Positions 45,397-53,814 of a stretch of 64,000 bases of DNA are shown here, piece by piece. The translations under genes were made by a program, and so were the position numbers. Position 1 is the stretch's first letter; each line of letters begins with the position of its first letter. This stretch comes from Amycolatopsis alkalitolerans (lineage in GTDB: Bacteria > Actinomycetota > Actinomycetes > Mycobacteriales > Pseudonocardiaceae): positions 1 through 64,000 of the forward strand of contig NZ_VDFW01000028.1 in the NCBI RefSeq assembly GCF_006152065.1, given 5' to 3'. The notes below the pieces were generated by a model. It did no database searches. It was not told the DNA's origin and saw only the letters and a program-made list of their open reading frames with translations.

Positions 45397-47036
45397 CCTC
45401 GCATGACCTGGTGGCGCCGGGGCCAGTGCGACCAGAACGCGCCGGTGTAGCCCAGCTCGAGCAGGCGCAGCAGAAACGGATTGTCGGCGTAGTTGTTGTC
45501 GTCCTCGGTCAGGCCGGGCAGCGTCGGCAGCATCACCCGGTGCTGCTCCGACTCCGGTACCAGGTCCCACAGCAGCCGCACCGTGTTCGCCCAGCGGCCG
45601 TTCGGCGACGCGAGCGTCCCCGGGTCCTCGGGCAGCTCGGGCGAGAGGTAGTAGACCGGGCGGAAGTGGCCGTGGCGGTCGAAGATGAACTGCCGCTCGT
45701 ACTCGATGACGCTCTCGCATGAGGATCGGGGTGTGAGCACGATCGGCTCAGTGGCCGTGTCCGACTGCAGGCCCGGCACCGTGCGCTCCCCCGCGCACTG
45801 CTGCGCGAGCCGGATGCCCAACGGCGAGTAGGGGAACAGGCGGATGCCGAGGCTGTAGCCGGCGACGGTCGCCTCGAGCCCGAGCGTCTGCTCGACCGCG
45901 TCGGTCAGCGTTTCCAGCGTCTCCCCAGGCATGCCGAGCAGCACTTCGAGCATCACGGGAAGCTCGTACTTCCGCACGAGATCCACCACGTGCCGCACGT
46001 CGTCGAAGCCGTAGTAGCGGCGGCCGCCGCGGGTGACCTTCCAGCCGTCGAGCACCTTGTCCCGGACGTGATCCGGCGCCAGGTTGACCCCGGCACAACC
46101 CGCCTGCACGAGCAGGTCGAGCAGTTCCTCGTCGAACGGGGTGGGCTGGGCATAGATCCACAGCCGCAGTTCGTGCAACGGCGAGGACCTGTCGACGACC
46201 TTGCGCCGGATCACCTCACGCAGTACCGCCTTGCTGTGCGCGATCACCAGGTTGAACTCGCTGTCGGCGGTGTGCAGGTCGTGCACGCCTTGCGCGCACA
46301 GCGTTTCCATCTCGTCCACCACCGCCTCCACCGCGCGTCGGGTGAAATGCGTGCCCTTGGCGTCCGGCTCCACGCAATGCGCGCACGAATACGCGCAGCC
46401 GTTCTTGGTCAGGATGTTGCCGAGCCCGCCGCGCCGGTAATAGCGCAGGTTGTCCACTTTGAACTCGATCCCGGACCGGCGCGTGTAACTGGTCGCCGTG
46501 TTCAGCGGAGTGAACACCGCCTCGCGCCGCCTCGGCACGGCCATCCGCTCCACCCGCCCCGGCCCTCGATTGACGAGCAGGCCGGGCACCGTCTCCGGAG
46601 GCTCCCCGGCGAGCAGCGCATTGGCCAGCCGCACGATGACGTTCTCCCCTGGCCCCTTGACGCCGAAGGGGATGCCGAAATAGTCAGTCAGCGCGAACGG
46701 CATCGATGAGAAACCCACACCTCCGGCGACGATCGGCGCCGCGGTACCGGCTTTGATCTCTGCAATGATGTCTCGGTGGTCACCGAGGAAGACACGCTGC
46801 TGCTGCGCGTAAATGGTGTCGGTGTTGCGAATGGTCACCCCCACGAGCAACGGCGACCGTGCCGCGAAGTACTCCCGGATGGCACTCCGCCAGTCCTCGC
46901 GGTGAAACGTCAGATCGACCACTTCGACGTCGAAACCGTCCGAGTCCAGTGACGTCGTCAGGATATCGAGCGCGTACGGCGTGATCGGCGGATGGACGAG
47001 ATTAGGATTGACCAGGGCTACCAGCGCTTTCCCCAT
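45393..47036 (-). CDS. B12-binding radical SAM protein, TsrM-like
   Basis: A 547-residue protein. An N-terminal cobalamin-binding Rossmann domain (about 1-150, VALVNPNLVHPPITPYALDI, then GGVGFSSMP) lacks the classic DxHxxG motif. The radical SAM domain has its [4Fe-4S] cysteines in CAYSCAHC (Cys214, Cys218, Cys221). The layout and the phrase GVTIRNTD (Arg70) resemble tryptophan 2-C-methyltransferase TsrM, where I recall an Arg near position 69 facing the cobalt; that recollection needs checking. Related proteins methylate unactivated carbons. Two regulators and a decayed tryptophanase lie upstream on the same strand, hinting at an indole substrate. It starts at ATG 47036. Confidence 0.85.
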   Translation of the reverse strand: MGKALVALVNPNLVHPPITPYALDILTTSLDSDGFDVEVVDLTFHREDWRSAIREYFAARSPLLVGVTIRNTDTIYAQQQRVFLGDHRDIIAEIKAGTAAPIVAGGVGFSSMPFALTDYFGIPFGVKGPGENVIVRLANALLAGEPPETVPGLLVNRGPGRVERMAVPRRREAVFTPLNTATSYTRRSGIEFKVDNLRYYRRGGLGNILTKNGCAYSCAHCVEPDAKGTHFTRRAVEAVVDEMETLCAQGVHDLHTADSEFNLVIAHSKAVLREVIRRKVVDRSSPLHELRLWIYAQPTPFDEELLDLLVQAGCAGVNLAPDHVRDKVLDGWKVTRGGRRYYGFDDVRHVVDLVRKYELPVMLEVLLGMPGETLETLTDAVEQTLGLEATVAGYSLGIRLFPYSPLGIRLAQQCAGERTVPGLQSDTATEPIVLTPRSSCESVIEYERQFIFDRHGHFRPVYYLSPELPEDPGTLASPNGRWANTVRLLWDLVPESEQHRVMLPTLPGLTEDDNNYADNPFLLRLLELGYTGAFWSHWPRRHQVMRG

Positions 47037-47113
47037 TGACTCCCCCTTCTCACAAGGATTTCCCTACCGAAGAGGGTGCGATCACGGGTGAAACAGGGGC
47101 CAGGAGGCCACTT

Positions 47114-47386
47114 TCACCGCCACAGCCTCCGCAGCGCGCGAGACCGCTGGGCGGCAGCATGCAACTCAGGACGAGAAATGTCGAGGACCAGGCTGAGCCA
47201 CCTCTGCCAGTAGGCGCTGGGAATGCGCCTGCCGCGTTCCCAGCGCGCCACTTCGTCACGGCCGACGCTGTCGTTACCGGAAGCGGCCCGCAGCGCGGTG
47301 GCCAGCTGCTGCTGGGTCAGCTCATGATCGTGGCGCGCGGATCGGATCAACTGGCCGACCGGAAACCGGGCGCCCGGCCCGGCCAC
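47114..47386 (-). CDS. Small XRE-family HTH protein
   Basis: A 90-residue single-domain helix-turn-helix protein (about 10-62, LIRSARHDHELTQQQLATAL and DEVARWERGRRIPSAYW). It lies four bases after the AraC-type gene and 77 bases before the radical SAM gene, all on one strand, so it is likely to regulate this small operon. Confidence 0.82.
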   Translation of the reverse strand: MAGPGARFPVGQLIRSARHDHELTQQQLATALRAASGNDSVGRDEVARWERGRRIPSAYWQRWLSLVLDISRPELHAAAQRSRALRRLWR

Positions 47387-47390
47387 TCAA

Positions 47391-48383
47391 CTAACCTCTT
47401 CGGATGTGCCGGCGGCTCAGGGTCTGCCTCGGCGGCTCGCCGAACCGTTCCCGGTATATCGCAGAAAAGCGGCCGTCGTGCGTAATACCCCATCTGCTGG
47501 CGATTTCGCGCACGGTCGTGGCATCCGATCGCGCCACCGACAGCTCGTCGTGCACCCGCTGCAGGCGCACGCCCCGCAGATACTCACTGGGCGAACTGTC
47601 TAATTGTTCCCGGAACGCCTTCTGCAATGCCCGCACGCTGACGCCGGCCTGCCGGGCGAGACTGGCCGGCGTGTGCGCCCACTCCGGATGCCCTTCGAGC
47701 AGGTCGACCACGGTTCCGACCAGCCGCGAGGGCACCGGGCGCTCGTCGCCGAGGAGGGCTGCCGTGTAGTTGTGCGGCTGCGTCAGCAGCAGCCCGGCCA
47801 TGACGGTCCCTTCGAACTGCTCGACCGCGCGCGGGTGGGCCAGGATGCTCTCCGGGTCGTCCAAATCGGACACGGCATGGGTGAGCAGCTTGTACCAGCT
47901 GCGAGCAGGCTCACTCGCGGTATCCATATCCAGCGTGAAGCGAAGCGGCTCCGGTAGCGAGCTGTCCAGCATCGCGGAGAGCTGGGCCTCCAGCGCCGTT
48001 CGTTCGATCCTGATCACCAGCTGCCTGCAGCTGCCCGACAGCCGCATGCGCAGCGCTTCGGTCGCGGTCACCACGCAGATATGGCGCGGCGTCGTGTGCG
48101 CCTGCTGACCACCGCAGTGCAGGACGCCGTCCCCGGCGACCGGTGCGAACACGACGAAGAAGGAACCGAGTTCGCCGGGATCGACCTGCACCTCCTGGCC
48201 ATAGGCGACGTACGACATCGCCACATTGCGCAGGCGACGGCAGTGCATGACCGCATCCAGCCGTGGCGCGCGGCCCGGGGTATTCATCGTATGCGGGCAG
48301 AATACTTTCGCGACGCGTTCACGAGTGTCGTCGACATCGCGCGATTCGAAGATCTTGTAGCGTTGCAGCGGGTGTCGCGTCAT
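47391..48383 (-). CDS. AraC family transcriptional regulator
   Basis: A 330-residue regulator. The N-terminal ligand-binding part (about 45-210) is of the AraC-binding-like type. The C-terminal double helix-turn-helix (about 225-325) has TPASLARQAGVSVRALQKAF, SSPSEYLRGVRLQRVHDEL and VREIASRWGITHDGRFSAIYRERFG (two parts). It likely activates the genes around it in response to a small molecule, plausibly an aromatic metabolite given the neighbours. It starts at ATG 48383. Confidence 0.9.
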   Translation of the reverse strand: MTRHPLQRYKIFESRDVDDTRERVAKVFCPHTMNTPGRAPRLDAVMHCRRLRNVAMSYVAYGQEVQVDPGELGSFFVVFAPVAGDGVLHCGGQQAHTTPRHICVVTATEALRMRLSGSCRQLVIRIERTALEAQLSAMLDSSLPEPLRFTLDMDTASEPARSWYKLLTHAVSDLDDPESILAHPRAVEQFEGTVMAGLLLTQPHNYTAALLGDERPVPSRLVGTVVDLLEGHPEWAHTPASLARQAGVSVRALQKAFREQLDSSPSEYLRGVRLQRVHDELSVARSDATTVREIASRWGITHDGRFSAIYRERFGEPPRQTLSRRHIRRG

Positions 48384-48599
48384 GATCCCGGGGCAGCCGA
48401 TGAGATGACGATGGCTTGCGTGATGCCCCCCTTCTCACCTCCATCCCCAACCTCCTCCATTCGGGATTCCCACGATACAGCCAAACGGGTGGTCTTTGCT
48501 GAATGCAATTTGCATTAACTTGATCGCCGGCACGCATCCCCCACCCGAACACCGGCGTACCGAGCCCCAGAACCCGCACCGGCCGGCGAGGTACAAACC

Positions 48600-48830
48600 G
48601 CTGGTGAACGTGGTCGCGACCTGCCGCGACGGCGATTCGGCATAGCCGGCGTCCCGCCGCGCGTTCAGATCCAAGTTCTGGACAAACTGGGAGACATCAA
48701 AGAAGCGGGGTATTCCGTACCGGTCACACAATGAACGCGCTCCCGACACGGTCGATACCGAAACCGGCCGCCCACCATTGGCGTTGTTGGTTACGGTCAA
48801 CACGACATACCGAACCCGATTCGCAGCAGG
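48600..48830 (-). pseudogene. Remnant of a tryptophanase/beta-eliminating lyase
   Basis: About 68 codons (48821 down to 48618) match the middle of tryptophanase. NRVRYVVLTVTNN and GGRPVS are followed by DRYGIPRFFDVSQFVQN and RRDAGYAESPSRQ. E. coli TnaA has NNVPYIVATIT, GGQPVS, KYDIPVVMDSARFAEN and KQREAEY in the same order. The region upstream is cut off by a stop in frame, and the PLP-lysine region downstream is absent or shifted out of frame, so the gene is dead. It sits upstream of the AraC regulator on the same strand, next to a TsrM-like gene that may have shared its tryptophan substrate. Confidence 0.7.
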
Positions 48831-48839
48831 GCTTTCGAG

Positions 48840-49239
48840 GAAGTCGGCTGCGGCAAAGGCAGATCCGGCGCCTGCGCCCCGGCCACAAAAGATTGCCGGT
48901 CAGGATCCGCGCGGCCGGCCCGCCCTGACGGACGGGGCACTTCCGGCTCGACGGTCCCGAACCGGAACGGCTCCATGAAACGCGGCACGGCATCTCCCCA
49001 TCCCAGCGTCCCCGGGGACAGCTCCCGGCATCAACAGGGGCTGGTTCCGCCTTACCCCTAACGAAGAGGTCCCGGCGCCAAGGGGGGATGGCGCCGGGAC
49101 CCGAATGCCTGACGCCCCGAGGGGGAGGGCTGGCGCCAGGCAAAACCGAGAACGTGAAATTTTCTTTTCGTTCTTCATGTTTTAGCATACGTCATTGGTC
49201 GCGGTCTGCATAGCTTTGCATCCCACTGTATTACTACGA
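48840..49239. other. Non-coding stretch with twin hairpins
   Basis: No gene was recognised here. Two strong hairpins stand out. GGTCCCGGCGCCA (49068-49080) pairs perfectly with TGGCGCCGGGACC (49089-49101) around a G-rich eight-base loop. TGCCTGACGCC (49106-49116) pairs with GGCGCCAGGCA (49132-49142) with one mismatch, around a G-rich loop. An A/T-rich tail follows to 49200, including GCATACGTCA at 49185. They lie downstream of the minus-strand GNAT gene and could terminate it, or form a structured RNA. Confidence 0.6.
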
Positions 49240-49887
49240 TCACGCACCGTCGTCGGCATGCGGCCACCACCGGTTGAGCAGGTCCATCCGGGCGTCCAGC
49301 AGTCGCGGGCTCTTCAGATCGACGACATGCGCCTCGCGCCAGCGACGGAATCCGATCCGTTCCAGGAGCAGCCCAGCCCGGACACTCGCGAGCTCCGCGG
49401 ACACCCGGTCCGGGTAGGTGTGCCCGAAATCCAACGGGGATATGCGGCACACGGCCAGGCGAGCCGATGGTGCCAGGATCCGCAACACACCGGCGATCAA
49501 GGCGGACGCGAGCCCATGCCCCCGCCAGCATTGCGCGACGGTGAGGTGCCGCAGGATGATCATGCGAGCCGGCCCGGCGCCGATTTCGGCGCCGAGTTCG
49601 GGATGCAACCGGCCGGAGGGATCCAGCACCGTTTCTGCGAGGAACTCCAGCGCCCACTCCCCCACACTCACCGAATCCAGCAGGTTGCGCTCCGCGGTCA
49701 GGTCGGCGATCAGGAACTCGACGTCCGCGACATGCCGGGCCGGCTCGACGCATTCCCCCAGCCGGAACACATCGGCCGAGGCCGTCCAATGTTCCGGGTA
49801 GTCGTCCTCGTCGTCGGTGTGCCAGAACAGACGCCGATGGCTCACCGTCAACTCGATCGACAGCGGATTGCCTGGCAGCTCGCTCAC
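49240..49887 (-). CDS. GNAT-like acetyltransferase, paralogue 1
   Basis: A 215-residue protein. A specific N-terminal domain (NPLSIELTVSHRRLFWH, residues 7-23) is followed by a GNAT-like core with RMIILRHLTVAQCWRGHGLASALIAG, whose RGHGLA loop corresponds to the acetyl-CoA pyrophosphate loop, and a late LLERIGFRRWREAHVVDL strand. It has a close paralogue at 51488-52135. The GTG has GAGAGGAG seven bases upstream. Two HTH regulators lie between the paralogues. The acetylated target is unknown. Confidence 0.75.
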   Translation of the reverse strand: MSELPGNPLSIELTVSHRRLFWHTDDEDDYPEHWTASADVFRLGECVEPARHVADVEFLIADLTAERNLLDSVSVGEWALEFLAETVLDPSGRLHPELGAEIGAGPARMIILRHLTVAQCWRGHGLASALIAGVLRILAPSARLAVCRISPLDFGHTYPDRVSAELASVRAGLLLERIGFRRWREAHVVDLKSPRLLDARMDLLNRWWPHADDGA

Positions 49888-49959
49888 CGTGGTGCTCCTC
49901 TCGGACCGACCCGCACCAAACGGGCATGCCGCTCTCTTTCGCGGCCACTCACCACTACC

Positions 49960-50082
49960 CGCGACACGCCACTACACATCTATTTGCATACGTTAACTAT
50001 CCTGTTCATAGCCTAGTTGTATACCTCTGTCTATATACGTTGGCAAGTGCAGGTATGCATATCCAGGCGCTAACGTCCCGGC
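49960..50082. promoter_or_regulatory. A/T-rich divergent promoter region with GCATACGT and GTATAC motifs
   Basis: This stretch between the GNAT-like gene and the GntR gene is much richer in A/T than its surroundings. It carries GCATACGTTA at 49986 (near-copy of GCATACGTCA at 49185), a GTATAC palindrome and TATATACG shortly after, and TGCATA near 50056. These are likely binding sites for the adjacent GntR-type protein, though no single consensus is certain. Confidence 0.45.
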
Positions 50083-50382
50083 GTGCCATCACGTGATCAT
50101 TCAGGCGAGCGGAAAGCGGACCGGTCAGGCCGGATAATCAGGGAGGGCCCGGCAACTATCTGGGGGCAGGTAGCGAAGGACCTCATCGCCCGGATCAAGT
50201 CCGGGGAATTCCCGCCCCACTCTCGGCTGCCGAACGAGAACGAGATGGCCCGCGACTACGGCGTCGCGCGGGACACGCTGCGCGCCGCAAAGAAGCATCT
50301 CGTCGAAGAGGGCTACCTCGAGGTCACGCAAGGCCGCGGCACCTTCGTGCGCGCGAACCGCCGGAAGCGCGCAGCGACGTGA
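50083..50382 (+). CDS. Small GntR-type winged-helix regulator
   Basis: A 99-residue protein that is almost only a GntR winged helix (about 25-92, QVAKDLIARIKSGEFPPHSRLPNENEMARDYGVARDTLRAAKKHL in parts, then GYLEVTQGRGTFV). It lacks an effector domain, as in the short actinomycete GntR proteins. It is divergent from GNAT paralogue 1 across an A/T-rich gap and may control it. It starts at GTG 50083. Confidence 0.88.
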   Translation: MPSRDHSGERKADRSGRIIREGPATIWGQVAKDLIARIKSGEFPPHSRLPNENEMARDYGVARDTLRAAKKHLVEEGYLEVTQGRGTFVRANRRKRAAT

Positions 50383-50575
50383 TCCCCCTCCCCAACGACG
50401 AATGACCAGTGGCGCACCCACAGACGCGAGCCGCGCCACCGGAGCTACCTCTTGACTGTCGGATCAAAGAGCAGCCGCGTCCACGGTAATCGCCTACCTC
50501 GTAGTCGTCTACCGCCGACGCGACTCGACACGGGGCTTCATCACATCGTGACCCCGGGAAGGGTGCAGGGACAAA

Positions 50576-51484
50576 GTGGACCTGACCGCGGCGGGCCGCA
50601 CCGAGGTGCTCCTGTGGCTGGCCGATGAGCTTCGGCGCCTGCGGGGCAGCCGCAGCCGCGCCGACGCGGCGCGCCGCATCGGGACCACCGCAGGCCACAT
50701 CGGTCATCTCGAAACCGGACGGAACCCGCCGAGCAGGATGGATATCGAGGGCCTGCTCGACCTGTACGGGGCGACCGACCAGGTCGAGCGACTGTGCGCG
50801 CTCCGCGACGCCAGCCGGCACGCGCAGGACTGGTGGTCCGAGTACGCGGACCTCCTCCAGTCCCCCGTCCAGGCCTGGCTCGGCCTGGAAGCGGTGGCAG
50901 CCCGGCTCCACACCTTCGACAGCCATGTACTTCCCGCGCTGTTCCAGATCGCCCCCTACACCGAGGCGGTGCTCCGCGCTCAGCAGGCCTCGCACGAGGA
51001 TCAGCAGCGACGCCTGATCGAATTCGAGCAACACCGTCAGCACATCCAGAACGAGCGAGCTGACCCGGCCCAGTTGCTGGCGATCATCGACGAGCAGGTG
51101 CTGCACCGCCTGGTCGGTGACGCCACCGTGATGAGGCATCAGCTGACCCACCTCGCCCGGGCGTCCCTGCAGCCGCACGTCACCATCCGCGTCCTGCCCC
51201 GCGACCGCGGTCTGCACACCAGCACGGACGCCGCCTTCGCCATCGCGACCATGCCCAGCCACTTCGGGCCTCATCCCGGCGGCGTGTTCGTGCCGTCGCA
51301 TGTGCACCGAGGCTGGCTGCAGAATCCACCGGACAGAGACGTCGCCGCGATCCGCCAAGGAGCATGCTATCGGCGACAGCGGGAGATCCAGACCTATCGC
51401 GCGACCTGGGAACGGTTGCGCGAGCAGACGCTGGATCCCGAACGGTCACGCGAAATCATCGAGCAGACCAGGCGCGACTGGTGA
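50576..51484 (+). CDS. XRE-family regulator with DUF5753 domain
   Basis: A 302-residue protein. An HTH-31-type helix-turn-helix (about 15-65, LRRLRGSRSRADAARRIGTT) is followed by a DUF5753 domain (about 100-290, LPALFQIAPYTEAVLRAQ, LLAIIDEQVLHRLVGD and VTIRVLPRDRGLH). Streptomyces WhiJ-like proteins of this type usually pair with a DUF397 gene; here GNAT-like genes take that place. AGGG lies before the GTG at 50576. It ends three bases before the convergent GNAT paralogue 2. Confidence 0.9.
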   Translation: MDLTAAGRTEVLLWLADELRRLRGSRSRADAARRIGTTAGHIGHLETGRNPPSRMDIEGLLDLYGATDQVERLCALRDASRHAQDWWSEYADLLQSPVQAWLGLEAVAARLHTFDSHVLPALFQIAPYTEAVLRAQQASHEDQQRRLIEFEQHRQHIQNERADPAQLLAIIDEQVLHRLVGDATVMRHQLTHLARASLQPHVTIRVLPRDRGLHTSTDAAFAIATMPSHFGPHPGGVFVPSHVHRGWLQNPPDRDVAAIRQGACYRRQREIQTYRATWERLREQTLDPERSREIIEQTRRDW

Positions 51485-51487
51485 GCG

Positions 51488-52135
51488 TCAGCTTTCGTTA
51501 CGATGCGGCCACCACTGCCGCATCATATCGATCCCGGCGTCCACCAGGGACGGGCTGCGCAGGTCGATGATGTGTACCTCGCGCCATCGCCGGAAGCCGA
51601 TCCGCTCCAGCATCGCCCCGGCGCGCAGGCTCGCCAGCTCCGCGCACATCCGGTCCTGCCCAGGGCAGTGGAAGTCCGCCGGGGAAACCCGGCAGGCCGC
51701 CAGCCGGCCGGACGGCGCCATGATCCGCAGCGCGCTCGCTATCAGCACCCCGCCCAGACCGTGCCCGCGCCATGGCTCGGACACCGTGATCCGGCGCAGC
51801 ACCACCAGCCGCGGCGGCCCCGGGGTGATCCACCGCTCCAGGTCGTGATGCAGCCGCCCGCCCGGTTCGATGACGGTTTCCGCGATGAACTCCAGCGCCC
51901 ACTCCCCGAGCCCCACCGAATCCATCAAATTCTGCTCGCCACTCAAATCCGCGACCGCAAGGTTGATATCCGCGACGTGACGTTCGTCGTCGGGGCATAA
52001 CCCGATCCGCCAGATATCCGCGGAAACGTCCCACAATTCCGGCTGCTCGTCCTCCTCGGCGACATGCCACCAGAGCCGTCGATGAGAAACCGTCAACTCG
52101 ATGGACAACGGATTCGCCGGAAGAGCAGGACTCAT
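51488..52135 (-). CDS. GNAT-like acetyltransferase, paralogue 2
   Basis: A 215-residue paralogue of the protein at 49240-49887. It shares the N-terminal NPLSIELTVSHRRLWWH, the middle DSVGLGEWALEFIAETV, the acetyl-CoA loop WRGHGLGGVLIASALRI, and the C-terminal LERIGFRRWREVHIIDL. Similarity over full length indicates duplication within this region. GGAGG lies four bases before the ATG at 52135. It is convergent with the XRE-DUF5753 gene. Function as for paralogue 1 is unknown. Confidence 0.75.
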   Translation of the reverse strand: MSPALPANPLSIELTVSHRRLWWHVAEEDEQPELWDVSADIWRIGLCPDDERHVADINLAVADLSGEQNLMDSVGLGEWALEFIAETVIEPGGRLHHDLERWITPGPPRLVVLRRITVSEPWRGHGLGGVLIASALRIMAPSGRLAACRVSPADFHCPGQDRMCAELASLRAGAMLERIGFRRWREVHIIDLRSPSLVDAGIDMMRQWWPHRNES

Positions 52136-52138
52136 CAC

Positions 52139-52830
52139 ACCTCCTCATTCCCCGCTGGCACCATTTCGCGAGCCCGAGTCCCCCACGCTAAGTCCTTATC
52201 ACCCGTTCAGACTACCCCTATCCCCCTATTGAGGCAGAATCAGATGGGGAATCGGAAAACCTGGTCACCAACGATACGGCCTGAGACCTATTGGATACCG
52301 TTTCGAAACAACAACGAGATCATTCAGAAAGGGCAACCATCCGGTGTAATATGAAGAAAATTCGGCAATTGCGCCCTGTTCGCCCAACGCAAAGAACTCG
52401 ACGGCGGCTCGCCAGAGCATGTTAACAGCAAGCCGAGAGCCAGCAGGCGGGTTACGAACCGCGACAACTGACAAGCAGACGTGCACAACCGCTCACCGGA
52501 ACCGTGTGGTCACACCAGTCCCTTTAACTTTCATCGCGCACCCACACTCGCGCGAACCCCGCAATCAAGGTATCCTCAAATCTTCTGCCAAGCTTCCCGA
52601 ACCAGAACAACGGGGCGCAATTTGAGCCGTCCTGACGGAAGCCCTCCCGACCCATCAACTGATTAATTCTGTATTCTCATCGTAATACTGCGCACGCCGT
52701 ACCACGTCAGAATCACCGAAAATTCGCAGCAAGTATTCGCGCCACGGCTCACAAGTTCCACCTGCCGGCAATCTGACGTTTCGGAGACCGCCCGTCCGGC
52801 CAGCTAAACCGGGCCAAGGAGGTCACGACC
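52139..52830. other. Gene-free, lower-GC stretch
   Basis: About 690 bases without a convincing gene, and visibly richer in A/T than the surroundings. Short open frames show no recognisable family, ribosome site or actinomycete codon bias. It may be decayed sequence or a border of acquired DNA between the GNAT/regulator block and the IclR-sulfatase block. Confidence 0.55.
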
Positions 52831-52831
52831 C

Positions 52832-52869
52832 TTGTCCTGGCACGGCCAAACCAGGTTACTATATAAAAT
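52832..52869 (+). promoter_or_regulatory. Promoter of first IclR gene with possible operator
   Basis: TTGTCC at 52832 and TACTAT at 52857-52862, followed by an A/T-rich TATAAAAT, give a plausible promoter 33 bases before the IclR GTG. CCTGG (52836-52840) and CCAGG (52851-52855) form a 5-bp inverted repeat with a 10-base spacer between the boxes, a reasonable autoregulatory IclR site. Confidence 0.45.
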
Positions 52870-52901
52870 CTCAACACTACCCACTGAAATGAGGTGCGAT
52901 C

Positions 52902-53708
52902 GTGGGGAGCACGCAGCCACCCGATCCCGACGGCAGCACCCCGTCACCACGCCGGGCCCAGCGGGTCAAGCGTGACTATTCCGTCCGTGCCGTCGAGCGC
53001 GTTTGCCTGATCCTGAACCGCCTCCAGGAGAACGTCGACGGTATCACCCTGAACGAAGTGATCAGCACGACCGGCCTGCCGAAAGCCTCAGCGTTCCGCT
53101 ACCTGCGGACACTGCAGAACAACCACTACATCGAGCGCGGAGAGGACAGCGTGTTCCGCCTCGGCCTCGGTTTCCTCGGTATGCAGTCCCGGCACCTGGA
53201 GATCCTGCGCAGGCGTGCCCTGCCCACCCTGGAACGGCTACGCGACGAGTTCGGGGAAACCGCGAACCTCGGCCTGCTCGACCAGCACGAGGTGATCTAC
53301 ATCGACATCGCCGAGAGCCGCCGGGGCGTCCGGCTCGCGGCTCTCCGCGGCGATCACACCCACCTGCACGCCAGCGCGCTCGGCAAGGCGATCGCGTCCC
53401 GGCTTCCCGATGACCGGGTAGCCGAAATCCTGACGGCGACCGGACTGCCGCAGCGCACGGCCAACACCATCACCACACCCAAGCGCTTCGCGAAGGAACT
53501 CGACAAGGTACGCCGGCTCGGGTACGCCATCGACGACCAGGAGGAACAGGAGGACGGCCGCAGCGTCGCCGTGCCCCTGCTCGGCACCCATCTCCCCGCC
53601 GCGATCAGCGTCAGCGGCCCCGCCTTCCGGTTCGCACTGCCGGACATGGAAACCGTGGCCGAAAAGCTCGTCGCCGCAGCCGCCGATCTGATCGCCGGAG
53701 GACCCTGA
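52902..53708 (+). CDS. IclR family regulator, paralogue 1
   Basis: A 268-residue IclR regulator. The winged helix (about 25-85) has DYSVRAVERVCLILNRLQ, TTGLPKASAFRYLRTL and FRLGLGFLGMQSRHLEI. The effector domain (about 100-260) has GETANLGLLDQHEVIYIDI, SALGKAIAS, GYAIDDQEEQEDGRSVAVPL and PAAISVSGPA. GAGGTG lies six bases before the GTG. It precedes the arylsulfatase by 106 bases and closely resembles the second IclR gene at 56347. The sulfatase is the likely target. Confidence 0.94.
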   Translation: MGSTQPPDPDGSTPSPRRAQRVKRDYSVRAVERVCLILNRLQENVDGITLNEVISTTGLPKASAFRYLRTLQNNHYIERGEDSVFRLGLGFLGMQSRHLEILRRRALPTLERLRDEFGETANLGLLDQHEVIYIDIAESRRGVRLAALRGDHTHLHASALGKAIASRLPDDRVAEILTATGLPQRTANTITTPKRFAKELDKVRRLGYAIDDQEEQEDGRSVAVPLLGTHLPAAISVSGPAFRFALPDMETVAEKLVAAAADLIAGGP

Positions 53709-53709
53709 T

Positions 53710-53727
53710 GACATGTTTCGATATGTC
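53710..53727. promoter_or_regulatory. GACAT-N8-ATGTC inverted repeat upstream of arylsulfatase
   Basis: A 5-bp inverted repeat with an eight-base spacer starts two bases after the IclR stop and 88 bases before the sulfatase start. It is a candidate operator for one of the flanking IclR proteins. The arms are short, so chance occurrence is possible. Confidence 0.3.
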
Positions 53728-53814
53728 GACCACGTTATTGGTCACCTCATTTGAGCCCGGCCTCCGCGGCTGAGAAAATATCGACCCAACATCGGGACGC
53801 AAGAGGAAACTTTC

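Noticed and set aside
52265-52486. 73-codon minus-strand open frame in the lower-GC gap
   Set aside because: No ribosome site, no family resemblance and no neighbour in operon; treated as non-coding.
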